64,000 nt of DNA from Candidatus Eremiobacterota bacterium (lineage in GTDB: Bacteria; Vulcanimicrobiota; CADAWZ01; Ess09-12), in contig JAVHLM010000001.1 in the NCBI GenBank assembly GCA_031082125.1, positions 124,001 to 188,000 on the forward strand. Reading direction: 5' to 3'. Positions 24,766 to 33,218 of this stretch are shown here, piece by piece. A program made the translations under genes and the position numbers. Below the pieces are notes generated by a model. That model did no database searches, was not told the DNA's origin, and saw nothing but the letters and a program-made list of their open reading frames with translations. Numbering within the stretch: the first letter of the stretch is position 1; each line of letters starts with the position of its first letter.

Positions 24766-25872
24766 ATGGCTGAAGATTATGGCCTTGGTGGAGTGGGAAG
24801 CATAGGATGTGGATCTTACACGGAGAAAAACAAGGGGTCATCGCCCCTGCTGCTGAGTCCATCAAGCACAGCGCCCCTGCAGTCCAGAGGATACCGCAGT
24901 GCCGATTCAGATGAATTGCGCCGTCTCGTCACCACGCCTGCCGACAGCTCCACTCTCTCCACTGAGACTCTCGGCGGGCACCACGACGATGAAAGGGGAA
25001 AGTCTCACCTGAAAAATATTTCCGGGGCATTGAAGGGCACACCGGCATCCCAGGGCGCCGGTGACGATGGCGACGCCGGAAACGATAAGGCGCTGTCGTG
25101 GTTTAACGAGAAGCTGAAAAGCCTCGACGGTACTGAAATCCAGAAAAGTAAGGATAAGCATGGCACGCCCATTGTTGCCGGCGATGGCTCCACGAAGACC
25201 GCTGATACCCAGAGCACGGGCAGCGCTGCACAGAGCGGGCAGGCACAGAAAAAAAATTCACTTGACTCACTTGTCGAGATGTTCAAAGACCCGTCGCTCC
25301 CCGGGAAAACCGCCCGGGAGCGCCTGGAGCACGTGCTTAAGGAGACAAGCAGTGGCGACAGGGTCCACTTCAAAAAAAAGTTCGATGACAGCGGGTTCGA
25401 TAAGGACTTCCAGGACGGCAGGCTCCTGAAGAACCCGGAGCTCTCCAACAACCAGGTGGGCCACTTTCTCACTGCCGTTGACCTGGGCTCTACCAGAGGC
25501 CCTTTGTACAATATATACCAGAGAGCGGCCATAGGTCATGAAAAGACCGGCGACAACAATGGAGGCTATCTTTACGATGTGAATAAGACCCAGGCCTGGC
25601 AGACTGACCGGGCTGACGTGAAGGACTTCGAATCAGCCGTGGAGAGCGCGAAGTCCGGCAACAGGGCTGCGGTGAAGGACAGCGTAGGGAAAATCCTCAA
25701 GGATCTTCCCTACACCCATAAACCCTGGCCCAGCAGACATCCCCGAAGAGGAAACAGCCACCAGGATCTTGCTCTCACTGCCTATGGATACGCCCTGGCC
25801 CAGAAGATCAGCGACGGGTCACTGGCTTCTCACCAGGATGTGGCGCAGTGGCTTGAGAAGAATCTCAAATAA
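24766..25872 (+). CDS. Orphan protein with disordered N-terminus and C-terminal globular domain
   Basis: A 368-residue protein starting at ATG 24766 behind AGGGGGGGAAAG. There is no signal peptide. Residues 1-165 are Ser/Gly/Thr/Asp-rich and probably disordered. Residues 165-368 look globular and mainly helical, with NNQVGHFLTAVDLG (about 236-249), a following IGHEKTGDN and a basic, His-containing loop HKPWPSRHPRRGNSHQD near 320-337. The paired His-containing motifs could form a metal or catalytic site, but I know no family for this. Its architecture matches the other signal-less, disordered-N-terminus proteins of the window (tagged nuclease, proteases). It converges on the secretin N-domain gene. 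Confidence 0.7.
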   Translation: MAEDYGLGGVGSIGCGSYTEKNKGSSPLLLSPSSTAPLQSRGYRSADSDELRRLVTTPADSSTLSTETLGGHHDDERGKSHLKNISGALKGTPASQGAGDDGDAGNDKALSWFNEKLKSLDGTEIQKSKDKHGTPIVAGDGSTKTADTQSTGSAAQSGQAQKKNSLDSLVEMFKDPSLPGKTARERLEHVLKETSSGDRVHFKKKFDDSGFDKDFQDGRLLKNPELSNNQVGHFLTAVDLGSTRGPLYNIYQRAAIGHEKTGDNNGGYLYDVNKTQAWQTDRADVKDFESAVESAKSGNRAAVKDSVGKILKDLPYTHKPWPSRHPRRGNSHQDLALTAYGYALAQKISDGSLASHQDVAQWLEKNLK

Positions 25873-25926
25873 CAAAATAAATCCTTTTCCACCAGTGCAC
25901 TCCCAGAGACCTGAAGCATGGAAAGT

Positions 25927-26472
25927 TCACTCCTCAGGGCTCCCGTAGATGAGGGCCCTGATTTTCTTTATCGTGTCGCGATCGGCAGTGACTATGACTG
26001 CACGGAGGCGGGAATCCTCCTGAAGCGTCGCGTGGGGATAGAGCTTCTGCAGTATCCCGATGATCTCCCCGGGATCGGCATGGGCGAGGCGAAGGGCTTC
26101 TGTTACTTTTTCGGCTTGCATGGTCATGAGGTTCGAGGGGAGCTTCTGGAGCATCTCGTCGGTGCCTACCACGACGGTCCCGTCGAGAACCTTGTAATTA
26201 TAGCCGTTGGTTGTCACCACAAGATTGAGGGCCGAGAGGGCCGGCACGTTTTTCAGCTCCACCGTGACGGTCCCGGTCACCTTGGGATCAACGACGATGT
26301 TGAGCCCCATATCCCTGGCAAGCCTGTTGAGGACCGGGACAAGATCGGCCCTCACATAGCTCATGGAGACAAGCTTTTCGCTCTGGGCCCTGCTTTTTTG
26401 AGGCGAGGCGACCCCCTGGCCTGAGGATGTGGCAAGCATCACAAGAAGAAGTATCATTACAGGATAGCGCAT
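25927..26472 (-). CDS. Secretin N-domain (STN/N0-N1) protein without the pore
   Basis: The start is ATG 26472 with GGAGG 8 bp upstream. The 181-residue exported protein has a Sec signal (about 1-22). An STN/N0-like domain follows (about 33-105, with VSMSYVRADLVPVLNRLAR, GLNIVVDPKVTGTVTVEL and NVPALSALNLVV). A second short N1/secretin-N-like domain is at about 120-178 (VTEALRLAHADPGEIIGILQK, DSRLRAVIVTADRDTIKKI). These are the periplasmic domains found at the start of PilQ, GspD and type III secretins. The membrane pore domain is absent and the stop is clean, so this is a stand-alone periplasmic module or a truncated secretin. No pilus genes are nearby. Confidence 0.82.
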   Translation of the reverse strand: MRYPVMILLLVMLATSSGQGVASPQKSRAQSEKLVSMSYVRADLVPVLNRLARDMGLNIVVDPKVTGTVTVELKNVPALSALNLVVTTNGYNYKVLDGTVVVGTDEMLQKLPSNLMTMQAEKVTEALRLAHADPGEIIGILQKLYPHATLQEDSRLRAVIVTADRDTIKKIRALIYGSPEE

Positions 26473-26504
26473 CGCTTTTTCCTCCATGAACCGGGATATA
26501 ATCG

Positions 26505-26754
26505 TCAGAGCTTCTCTGCGATGACCAGCATCTCGAAGTCTTCCGGCGTAAGGACATGGTTCCTGCTTAAGGCTCCCAGCCTGGCGCCATATATGTCAAC
26601 ATTCTGAAAGCCGAGGCATGTGAGCTGCCACGTGATTTCCGAAGGGACATAGAACCTTTCGTTGGACCTTATGGATTTCACAGAGCCCCTGTCATCGGAA
26701 AAGCTCCTCATACCATTGCGGCGGGGCAGCTGTGCCGGGCGGTTTCTTTCCCAT
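26505..26754 (-). pseudogene. Internally deleted class I SAM methyltransferase remnant
   Basis: ATG 26754 opens a 20-codon frame reading MGKKPPGTAAPPQWYEELFR, like the N-terminus of many class I methyltransferases, and stops at once. In another frame from 26711 a 68-codon stretch reads through SNERFYVPSEITWQLTCLGF and ends EDFEMLVIAEKL, which matches the C-terminal beta-hairpin region of the same family. The whole SAM-binding core (roughly 150 residues) between them is missing and the junction is frameshifted. It therefore looks like a deletion remnant. A small independent protein starting at 26711 cannot be excluded, but it has no convincing ribosome-binding site. Confidence 0.6.
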
Positions 26755-26798
26755 GGTGTGATACCTCTTCTTTGCTGAGTCTTCTTGTCCGCCGCAGT

Positions 26799-26873
26799 CT
26801 AAATCTTCTCCAGGATCCGGGTATTTCCTTCAATCGCGGTGAGGCGGGGCAGCCCTTCTGAAGGCAGGAGCAT
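26799..26873 (-). CDS. Possible 24-residue ORF downstream of recQ
   Basis: ATG 26873, preceded by AAGGGGA, opens a 24-codon frame with the sequence MLLPSEGLPRLTAIEGNTRI followed by LEKI. It may be a small protein or the tail of a lost gene; it lies beside the methyltransferase remnant in the same degenerate stretch. I cannot assign it. Confidence 0.2.
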   Translation of the reverse strand: MLLPSEGLPRLTAIEGNTRILEKI

Positions 26874-26921
26874 AAGGCTGTCCCCTTTATATGTCAGAAT
26901 TTCAGCCTCAGCTCATTTCCG

Positions 26922-28778
26922 TCAACATAACACCTGCAGGAAAGCCTCTCCGTACGCCGCCAGCTTGCGCTCGCCCACGCCGCTCACCTGCCTCAGCTCG
27001 CTCAGTGTGGAAGGGCACATTGCAGCCATCTCCTGAAGAGTCTTATCCGAAAATATCATGAAGGGGGGGATGCCCCGCTTCCTCGCTATGGCAAGCCTGA
27101 GGGCCTTCAGTTTTCCCAGAAGGGTGCGGTCAACCTCTCGCTCGCCCGTGCGGGCACGCTGGATTTTCCTCTGTTCTGCGGTGAGGCGTGCGCTGGTAAG
27201 GGGTCTCCTGAGCAGTATCTCCTCCTTTGACCTGAGGAACTGTCTCCCTTTCTCGGTGATCCCGGCCACCTTGAACTTCTCGCCGGTAAGAGAGAGAAGC
27301 CCCAGCTTGATGAGCTCGTGTGCGTAAAAGAGCCACTCGGTCCGGCTGGTTTCCCTGCCGATGCCGTAAGTGCTCAGGTTGTGGTGCTCCCAGCGGCGGA
27401 TCTTCTCGGTGTCGGCTCCGCAGAGCACGTCCACTACGTGCTGGAGGCCCGTGGAGAACCCGCTCATCTGCCTGATGCGCACCACGCAGGAGAGGATTTT
27501 CTGCGCCTCAACACTGCCGTTGAAACTCTCCCGGGGAGTCAGGCAGTTGTCGCAGGCACCGCACTCATAAAGCACGTCTCCGTCGCCATTCCTGAATATT
27601 TCGCCAAAATAGCGCAGGAGCTCTATGCGCCTGCAGGTGCTGCTTTCTGCGAACCCGAGCATGCGGCCGAGCTGAATGCGGGCTATCTCCCGCTCATCCG
27701 GATCACTGACCTGGTCTATGAAGCTCATCTGTTTCGCATAGTCGCCGGCAGAGTAAAGGAGCACACATTCGCCGGGGAGGCCGTCGCGGCCTGCGCGCCC
27801 TGTCTCCTGGTAATAGCTCTCGAGATTTTTGGGCATATCGTGATGGACCACGAAGCGGACATCGGGCTTGTCGATGCCCATTCCGAAGGCAATGGTCGCC
27901 ACCATCACGGAGACCTCGTCATGGATGAACTGTTCCTGGCGCCTTGTGCGCTCTTCTGCTTCAAGGCCTGCATGGTAGGCCCGGGCCCGGATACCCCGGC
28001 GCTCAAGTGAAGCGGCGAGCTCCTCGGTCTGCTTGCGCGAAAGGCAGTAAATGATGCCGCTCTCATTTCTGTGGGATTCCAGGACCTGCAGCACCTGTTT
28101 CAATGGCTCGTGGCGGGCGATGACGCGGTATGAGAGGTTGGGGCGGTTGAAGCTGGCCACATACTGCGCAGGCTCCGATAAGGCGAGGAATCGCGCTATA
28201 TCCTCGCGCACTCTGGCGGTTGCAGTGGCAGTGAGAGCCATGAGAGGCACCTGGGGGAAGCTGCCGCGGAGAGCCGAGAGCTCCCTGTAATCAGGCCTGA
28301 AGTCATGGCCCCACTCGGAGATGCAGTGGGCTTCGTCTATTGCTGCAAAGGCGAGATTCCACTCTGCCAGGCGGGGAAGCATTCCTTTAAGGCGCTCAGG
28401 GGCAAGGTACAGTATTTTGAAGCGGCCCCGGTGGAGCTTTGCCCATCGCTTCCGGGACTCTTCAGCAGTAAGGGATGAGTTCAGGAATGTGGCAGGCACG
28501 CCGAGCTCGGTGAGGGCATCCACCTGGTCTTTCATCAGGGCGATGAGAGGCGAGATCACCACGGTAAGGCCCTCTGTGGCAAGCGCCCGAAGCTGGTAGC
28601 AGAGCGACTTGCCCCCGCCGGTGGGGAGAAGGGCGATGACATCGCGCCCGCCCAGGCTGTCGGTGATGATTTCACGCTGAAGCGGCCGGAAAACAGCAAA
28701 GCCGAAGGAGCGCCTGAGCAAAGCATCAAGGCCATGCTCCTCCTTGAGGACAGTGCTTGTTTCAAGTGGAGACGGCAT
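26922..28778 (-). CDS. recQ: ATP-dependent DNA helicase RecQ
   Basis: A 618-residue RecQ helicase with the full domain order. The SF2 helicase core has Walker A LPTGGGKS (51-58), DEAH (148-151) followed by CISEWGHDFRPDYREL, and the motif VI region QETGRAGRDG. The zinc-binding RQC region (CRRIELLRYFGE...CGACDNC) and winged helix follow. A C-terminal HRDC domain includes LKALRLAIARKRGIPPFMIF and GVGERKLAAYGEAFLQ. It unwinds DNA 3' to 5' in recombination and replication-fork repair. The length is normal for bacterial RecQ. The start at ATG 28778 follows GGGGAAGGGAA. It is probably monocistronic. Confidence 0.96.
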   Translation of the reverse strand: MPSPLETSTVLKEEHGLDALLRRSFGFAVFRPLQREIITDSLGGRDVIALLPTGGGKSLCYQLRALATEGLTVVISPLIALMKDQVDALTELGVPATFLNSSLTAEESRKRWAKLHRGRFKILYLAPERLKGMLPRLAEWNLAFAAIDEAHCISEWGHDFRPDYRELSALRGSFPQVPLMALTATATARVREDIARFLALSEPAQYVASFNRPNLSYRVIARHEPLKQVLQVLESHRNESGIIYCLSRKQTEELAASLERRGIRARAYHAGLEAEERTRRQEQFIHDEVSVMVATIAFGMGIDKPDVRFVVHHDMPKNLESYYQETGRAGRDGLPGECVLLYSAGDYAKQMSFIDQVSDPDEREIARIQLGRMLGFAESSTCRRIELLRYFGEIFRNGDGDVLYECGACDNCLTPRESFNGSVEAQKILSCVVRIRQMSGFSTGLQHVVDVLCGADTEKIRRWEHHNLSTYGIGRETSRTEWLFYAHELIKLGLLSLTGEKFKVAGITEKGRQFLRSKEEILLRRPLTSARLTAEQRKIQRARTGEREVDRTLLGKLKALRLAIARKRGIPPFMIFSDKTLQEMAAMCPSTLSELRQVSGVGERKLAAYGEAFLQVLC

Positions 28779-28998
28779 GGTATTTCCCTTCCCCGGCTAT
28801 CGAGAGCATTATGGATTTTTGCCACGCTGCCTGCAATCCAGGGTGGCATGCTCAATGAAGAGAAGCTGGCGGCAATGCACGGGAGCCGCTTACAGGTCAC
28901 AGGATCAAATATTGTATGCAAGATAAGGTTGTTCCTTCCTGGAACCAGAGATGCAGTCACTGAAAATAGGCGGCGCTTTCTTTTTGCGCAGGAGATCT

Positions 28999-29027
28999 CC
29001 CCTCCCTGAAAAAGTACTAGGGAGGGG
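28999..29027 (+). promoter_or_regulatory. Hairpin that sequesters a Shine-Dalgarno
   Basis: CCCCTCCCT (28999-29007) is perfectly complementary to AGGGAGGGG (29019-29027), with an 11-nt loop. The second arm is the Shine-Dalgarno of the ankyrin gene starting at 29038. Folding would hide the ribosome-binding site, so translation may need the hairpin to open. Confidence 0.55.
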
Positions 29028-29037
29028 GTGATATCAT

Positions 29038-30366
29038 ATGGGCTCCTTCTCACCTGCCTCGTGCCTTTCGATCCTCGGAGGGCTCCTTGTGATATATATT
29101 GCAAAAAAACTATGCTTGACCCCGATCTCGTGCCTCTCTGTTCTTGGTGTGCTCATTTTGCTGCTCGCGGCAGTCTTCGTTTATTCTTTTGTCATCCAGC
29201 CCCTCCTCTGGAAGAACAGCCCCCGATCAAAATTTCTTGATGCCCTCCACGACGATGACATGGAGATGCTGAAAAAGCTGGTGGAGCGCAATCCCGGCCT
29301 TGTGCGCCAGAAAGACGAGCTCGGCGTGCCTCTTATCCATTACACCGCATACTGGGGTAATTTTCCGGCCCTGGAGTATCTTGTGTCGCGCGGCGCCAAT
29401 ATCCACACCAAAGGAGTGGGCCGGGAGACGCTCCTCCATATAGCGTCAATGAAAGGGAACCTCCCCATGATCAAATTTCTCGTAGAGAGGGGCGCCGACA
29501 TCACAAAGCCCGATGAATTCGGCCAGACGGCAATTGAAAGGGCCGCCTTCGGGGGAAAAGAGTCCGTGGAATACCTGCTCTCCCGCGGCGCTTCAGTCAA
29601 CGAGAGGACCCGCTCGGGCAGAACGCCTTTACATAGCGCGATAAACAAGGGAGACATGGCAGCAGCGAGACTTCTCATCGCCCGGGGAGCCGATGTCAAT
29701 GCAAAGGATAATGAGGGCAGAACGCCTCTCCACCTCTCGAGCAACTTCGGGATATCGGGCTTTCTTGTCTCAATGGGCGCTGACGTCAATGCCTGCGACG
29801 GGAACGGTCATACCCCCCTCCACAGAGCTCTTGACATGAGACTTCTCAATATGGCGGATCTGCTCCTGAAAAGCGGCGCCTCCATCACTCCGGCGGAAGA
29901 GCTCCTTTACGCGGTAATGCGCGGTGACAAAGCGAAGACCGGGCAGCTGCTCAGTGAGCATCCCCGCCTTGCTGCATCTATGGGAAGAGGCACGAGAGGA
30001 TGGACGGTGCTCCACGAAGCGGCCTCCAGGGGGAATGCCGAGATAGCCGAGCTTATTATCGCCGGCGGTGCCGATGTGAATGCCCGCGACGACAACGGCC
30101 TCACCCCGCTCCATGAAGCCTCCAGCCGCAGGAACAGGGCACTGGTGGAGCTTCTGCTTGCTCACGGCTCCTTTATCAATGCAAGGACAGAAGTCTTTGA
30201 CGAGCGGGAGCACGGTATGCACGGGGGCGAGACAGCCCTCCATATGGCAGCGCTCAACGGAGACAGGGAGCTTTTCGATCTGCTTGCAGCCCGCGGGGCC
30301 GACACTTCTCTGAAGGACGCCAACGGGAACAGGGCGGAAGCATTGTTCAGGAAATGGTCGGGATGA
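29038..30366 (+). CDS. Membrane-anchored ankyrin-repeat protein
   Basis: A 442-residue protein. The N-terminus holds two hydrophobic segments (about 6-24 and 31-55) that anchor it in the membrane. The rest is ankyrin repeats, about ten by eye, with signatures such as GVPLIHYTAYWGN, GRTPLHSAINKGD, GRTPLHLSSN, GHTPLHRALD, GWTVLHEAASRGN, GLTPLHEASS and GETALHMAALNGD. One repeat (about 285-310, AEELLYAVMRGDKAKTGQLL) is degenerate and divides the array. The start at ATG 29038 is set by AGGGAGGGGG, which is also one arm of a stable hairpin. The downstream ATC-hydrolase-like gene follows at 20 bp, so the two may be co-transcribed. Confidence 0.9.
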   Translation: MGSFSPASCLSILGGLLVIYIAKKLCLTPISCLSVLGVLILLLAAVFVYSFVIQPLLWKNSPRSKFLDALHDDDMEMLKKLVERNPGLVRQKDELGVPLIHYTAYWGNFPALEYLVSRGANIHTKGVGRETLLHIASMKGNLPMIKFLVERGADITKPDEFGQTAIERAAFGGKESVEYLLSRGASVNERTRSGRTPLHSAINKGDMAAARLLIARGADVNAKDNEGRTPLHLSSNFGISGFLVSMGADVNACDGNGHTPLHRALDMRLLNMADLLLKSGASITPAEELLYAVMRGDKAKTGQLLSEHPRLAASMGRGTRGWTVLHEAASRGNAEIAELIIAGGADVNARDDNGLTPLHEASSRRNRALVELLLAHGSFINARTEVFDEREHGMHGGETALHMAALNGDRELFDLLAARGADTSLKDANGNRAEALFRKWSG

Positions 30367-30386
30367 TAAGAAAGGAGCACTTGCCG

Positions 30387-30869
30387 ATGAACATCGATGC
30401 TGCAAAGAAAGAGATACGGGAAGCCCACAAGCTGAGGGCGGTGATGTACCACTACCTGCTCGAGGAGATGGAAAGGGCCTTCGGCGCAGAGGAGGCCCGG
30501 GAAGTATTCAAAAAAGCCACTTTCCGCAAGGGAAGGGACGTGAGAAAGCAGTATGAGGACTTTCTCACCAGGGGCGATTTTCACGGCCTTGCAAGGCATT
30601 TCGTGAAAGCCTCGGCCGCCGAAGGGGAGCTCTTCTCTCCCGCCATCGAGTCTGCTGACGGCGAAAAAGCCGTGCTCACCATGGCAGGCTGCCCTCTTGT
30701 GGAAGCCTGGAAGGAGCTGGGACTCGCGCCGCCAAGGATCAAAGTCCTCTGCGAGGTGGCGGCGGCGATAGACTACGGCACCTTCGAGTCGGAGAAGACT
30801 TCGCTTTCTTTCAGCAGCAGGATAGGCGCAGGCGATCCATGCTGCCGCCTCACCGTGGCGAAGAAGTAA
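30387..30869 (+). CDS. L-2-amino-thiazoline-4-carboxylic acid hydrolase-like protein
   Basis: The start is ATG 30387 behind AAAGGAG; the frame extends upstream to 30354 without a signal. The 160-residue protein fits the ATC-hydrolase-like family. It has a helical N-terminal half, then MAGCPLVEAWKELGL (99-113), CEVAAAIDYGTFE (122-134) and a final IGAGDPCCRLTV (146-157). The conserved cysteines C102, C122 and C152/C153 match the family pattern. Founding members hydrolyse a cyclic thioamino compound on the route to L-cysteine, but most relatives are uncharacterised, so the substrate is unknown. It lies 20 bp after the ankyrin gene and 14 bp before the FlhA/SctV-like gene, in one probable transcription unit. 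Confidence 0.75.
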   Translation: MNIDAAKKEIREAHKLRAVMYHYLLEEMERAFGAEEAREVFKKATFRKGRDVRKQYEDFLTRGDFHGLARHFVKASAAEGELFSPAIESADGEKAVLTMAGCPLVEAWKELGLAPPRIKVLCEVAAAIDYGTFESEKTSLSFSSRIGAGDPCCRLTVAKK

Positions 30870-30883
30870 GAGGAGGACTGCTC

Positions 30884-33025
30884 TTGAAGGACACGCCCCG
30901 CGAGGATTCTGAGGCGAGGACATGGCACCCTCCGCCGAAATGGCTTGAGCTGCTCTCTCTCATTCTGTTCCTGTCTCCCTTCCTTTTCATGGTGCTCTAT
31001 TCCCTGCCCCCCGGGTGGATAGATATTCTGATTGGCTCAGCCCTGGGGATGTCTTTCCTGCTTTTCGTCGTCGCCTTTTTTGTCAAAGACAACCATTCTT
31101 TCGCAATCTTTCCCACCGCAGCGCTTATTCTGACCCTTTTCCGCATGGCCCTGTACATCGCCTCCCTGAGAGCCGTCATCTGGAAGGGGATGGCCGGCGC
31201 CTCACCGGGCGTCGTGATTTCAGCCTTCAGCGCTCCTGAGGCGGCCGCAGGTCTCCTCCCCGGCCTTATGGCGCTCGCCCTGCTCATTTTCATCGAGCTT
31301 TTCATCATTGCCCGCCTGAAAGATAAGCTCCCTCTCATAGAGGAATATATGAAATCCTTCCTCCCACCGGGCAAGCCGAATCCCCCGCCGGATTTCTGGC
31401 TTACCGAGGAGGAGCGCAGGCAGAAATACAGAGAGGTCGATTTTGCCGGCGCCCTTGACGGCACCGCGAGATTTATCACTTTCGACGCTTGGCTTACTGT
31501 TCTTCTCACCGCTGCGGCACTCCCGCTGGGATTTCATATCGGCAGGACCGCAGGCTTTGCGCCCGATGCCGCCCTCCTCAAGATAGTGAGCCTCTGTGCC
31601 GGCACCGGGCAGGCCGCCCTCTATTCAGCCCTCTTCGTGGGACTCGCCTGGGCGTCGGTCTTCACCAGGGCTCCCTACGGCAAAGACGAGGAGAACGGAA
31701 ATAACCGAAATATCTCCATAGCGGTCTATGCTCTGGCAGTCATGCTGTGCCTCTCCGGGGTAATCATGCTGTTAGTGAAGGGCTCCTTTCCATGGTTCCC
31801 CTTCTTTACCACCTCAGGGGCCCTTGTGCTCATGGGGAGGCTTTACCCTTTGAATCCTTTCGTCACCTTAAAGGAGCTTGCCGGCATACCGGCAAACCTT
31901 CGGAGGAAAAAAGACCTGAGAGAGCCCGAAAAACCCCTTCCTCCCCTTTCCCTTGAGCTGGGCAAAGGGAACCAGGCATGGTTTCGCAGGGATACCTTCA
32001 TGAAGTGCCTCGAGCCTTATGCCAGGGAGCTCGAAACCGAGCTGGGGTCCACGATGCCTCCTGTCTCGTTCAGCGAGGGCAGGTTCGGGGAAAAGGAATA
32101 CATCATCGCGGTTACCGACGGCAGGAAGCAGACTTTTGCGAGGGAGTTCTGGGAGGTCCTTCCCGGTCGCCTTCTCGCCACCGGCCGTGATTGTGATCTT
32201 GCCGGGCTTGAGGGAATTGAAGCCTGCGAGCCCTTATACTGCCGCCCGGCCCTCTGGATCGAGGAATCTGCGAGGGAAAAGGCGGAATCGCAGGGGTGCA
32301 TCGTCATGGATCCCCATGCCGTGATAGCGCAGCACCTTGCAGGACTGATAAGAAAGTCCTTTTCCTTCCTTCTCACCCTGAAAGAAGTGGAAGCCCGGTT
32401 AAAAAGGCTGCGCAGAGAGAAATACCCCGTCGGAGACCTCATACCGCGAAGACTGACCAGAGAAAAGCTTCATTCCATTCTTCAGGACCTGCTGAGGGAA
32501 AGGCTCCCCATCGGAGACCTCAAGGCCGTGCTGGCGGCGATAAAAGGTGCCGCCTCAGAGGGCCATGACCTGCCGGAGCTCACCGAGGCGTTGAGGGCGG
32601 AGCTGGCAGGACAGCTCTGCCTGAAGAGAAGTGACAGTGACGGGGCGCTGAAGGTTATCACCCTTGCGAGCGAGCTTGAGAAAAAGCTCCTTCTCGCCTC
32701 CACGGACTTCGCCGGCGAAAAAAAGGATGAGCTCTTCCAGGGAGTCTCCATGGGCATAAAACTGGTATATCTCGAGTGGCTCTCGGCGGGAGCAGCCCCT
32801 CTCCTGCTGGTATCTCCGCCGGTCAGGTCGCTGGTAAGAAAAATCACGGCGCAGCCTCCTGCCGATCCGCCGCTTTTCTGCTGCGTCAACCCGATGAGGC
32901 TCACCATAGCAGCGAAAAAAGCAGATCCTTGGTGCCCTGACCTCACTGTCATCTCCTCAAGCGACGTGCCCCGCGATGTGAAGCTCTCTGTCATCGCCGA
33001 TATGAACATTGAGGATCCTTCCTGA
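30884..33025 (+). CDS. Divergent FlhA/SctV-family type III export-gate protein
   Basis: The start is TTG 30884, 7 bp after AGGAGG (30871-30876); a frame from 30839 exists but runs through the preceding gene. The 713-residue product follows the FHIPEP family. Membrane helices begin at about 22-66. FPTAALILTLFRMALYIASL (76-95) corresponds to FlhA FPTILLFTTLLRLALNVAST, and EVDFAGALDGTARFI (184-198) to EADFYGSMDGASKFV. Further helices run to about 325. The cytoplasmic domain (about 355-713) includes PALWIEESAREKAESQG (455-471), MDPHAVIAQHL (475-485) and LLRERLPIGDLKAVL (536-550). The family forms the nonameric export gate of flagella and injectisomes. The pore segment is degenerate (VSLCAGTGQAALYSALFVGL), and no other type III gene is in the window. 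Confidence 0.9.
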   Translation: MKDTPREDSEARTWHPPPKWLELLSLILFLSPFLFMVLYSLPPGWIDILIGSALGMSFLLFVVAFFVKDNHSFAIFPTAALILTLFRMALYIASLRAVIWKGMAGASPGVVISAFSAPEAAAGLLPGLMALALLIFIELFIIARLKDKLPLIEEYMKSFLPPGKPNPPPDFWLTEEERRQKYREVDFAGALDGTARFITFDAWLTVLLTAAALPLGFHIGRTAGFAPDAALLKIVSLCAGTGQAALYSALFVGLAWASVFTRAPYGKDEENGNNRNISIAVYALAVMLCLSGVIMLLVKGSFPWFPFFTTSGALVLMGRLYPLNPFVTLKELAGIPANLRRKKDLREPEKPLPPLSLELGKGNQAWFRRDTFMKCLEPYARELETELGSTMPPVSFSEGRFGEKEYIIAVTDGRKQTFAREFWEVLPGRLLATGRDCDLAGLEGIEACEPLYCRPALWIEESAREKAESQGCIVMDPHAVIAQHLAGLIRKSFSFLLTLKEVEARLKRLRREKYPVGDLIPRRLTREKLHSILQDLLRERLPIGDLKAVLAAIKGAASEGHDLPELTEALRAELAGQLCLKRSDSDGALKVITLASELEKKLLLASTDFAGEKKDELFQGVSMGIKLVYLEWLSAGAAPLLLVSPPVRSLVRKITAQPPADPPLFCCVNPMRLTIAAKKADPWCPDLTVISSSDVPRDVKLSVIADMNIEDPS

Positions 33026-33218
33026 GACTCGCGGGAGGATTCCTGAAGGCATCACTGGAGCCAGGCGAGACTTCATTTCAATGAATGGAACCGGCATTCT
33101 GAGTGAAACCTCACGATCACGGGGAATATATGGGCATGATATGCGCCTGTGAAGAGGGAGGGAGCGGCGGAGAAAGGCCGAAAGATACCTTATCAGATAT
33201 CAGGCAGGGGGTACTCTC

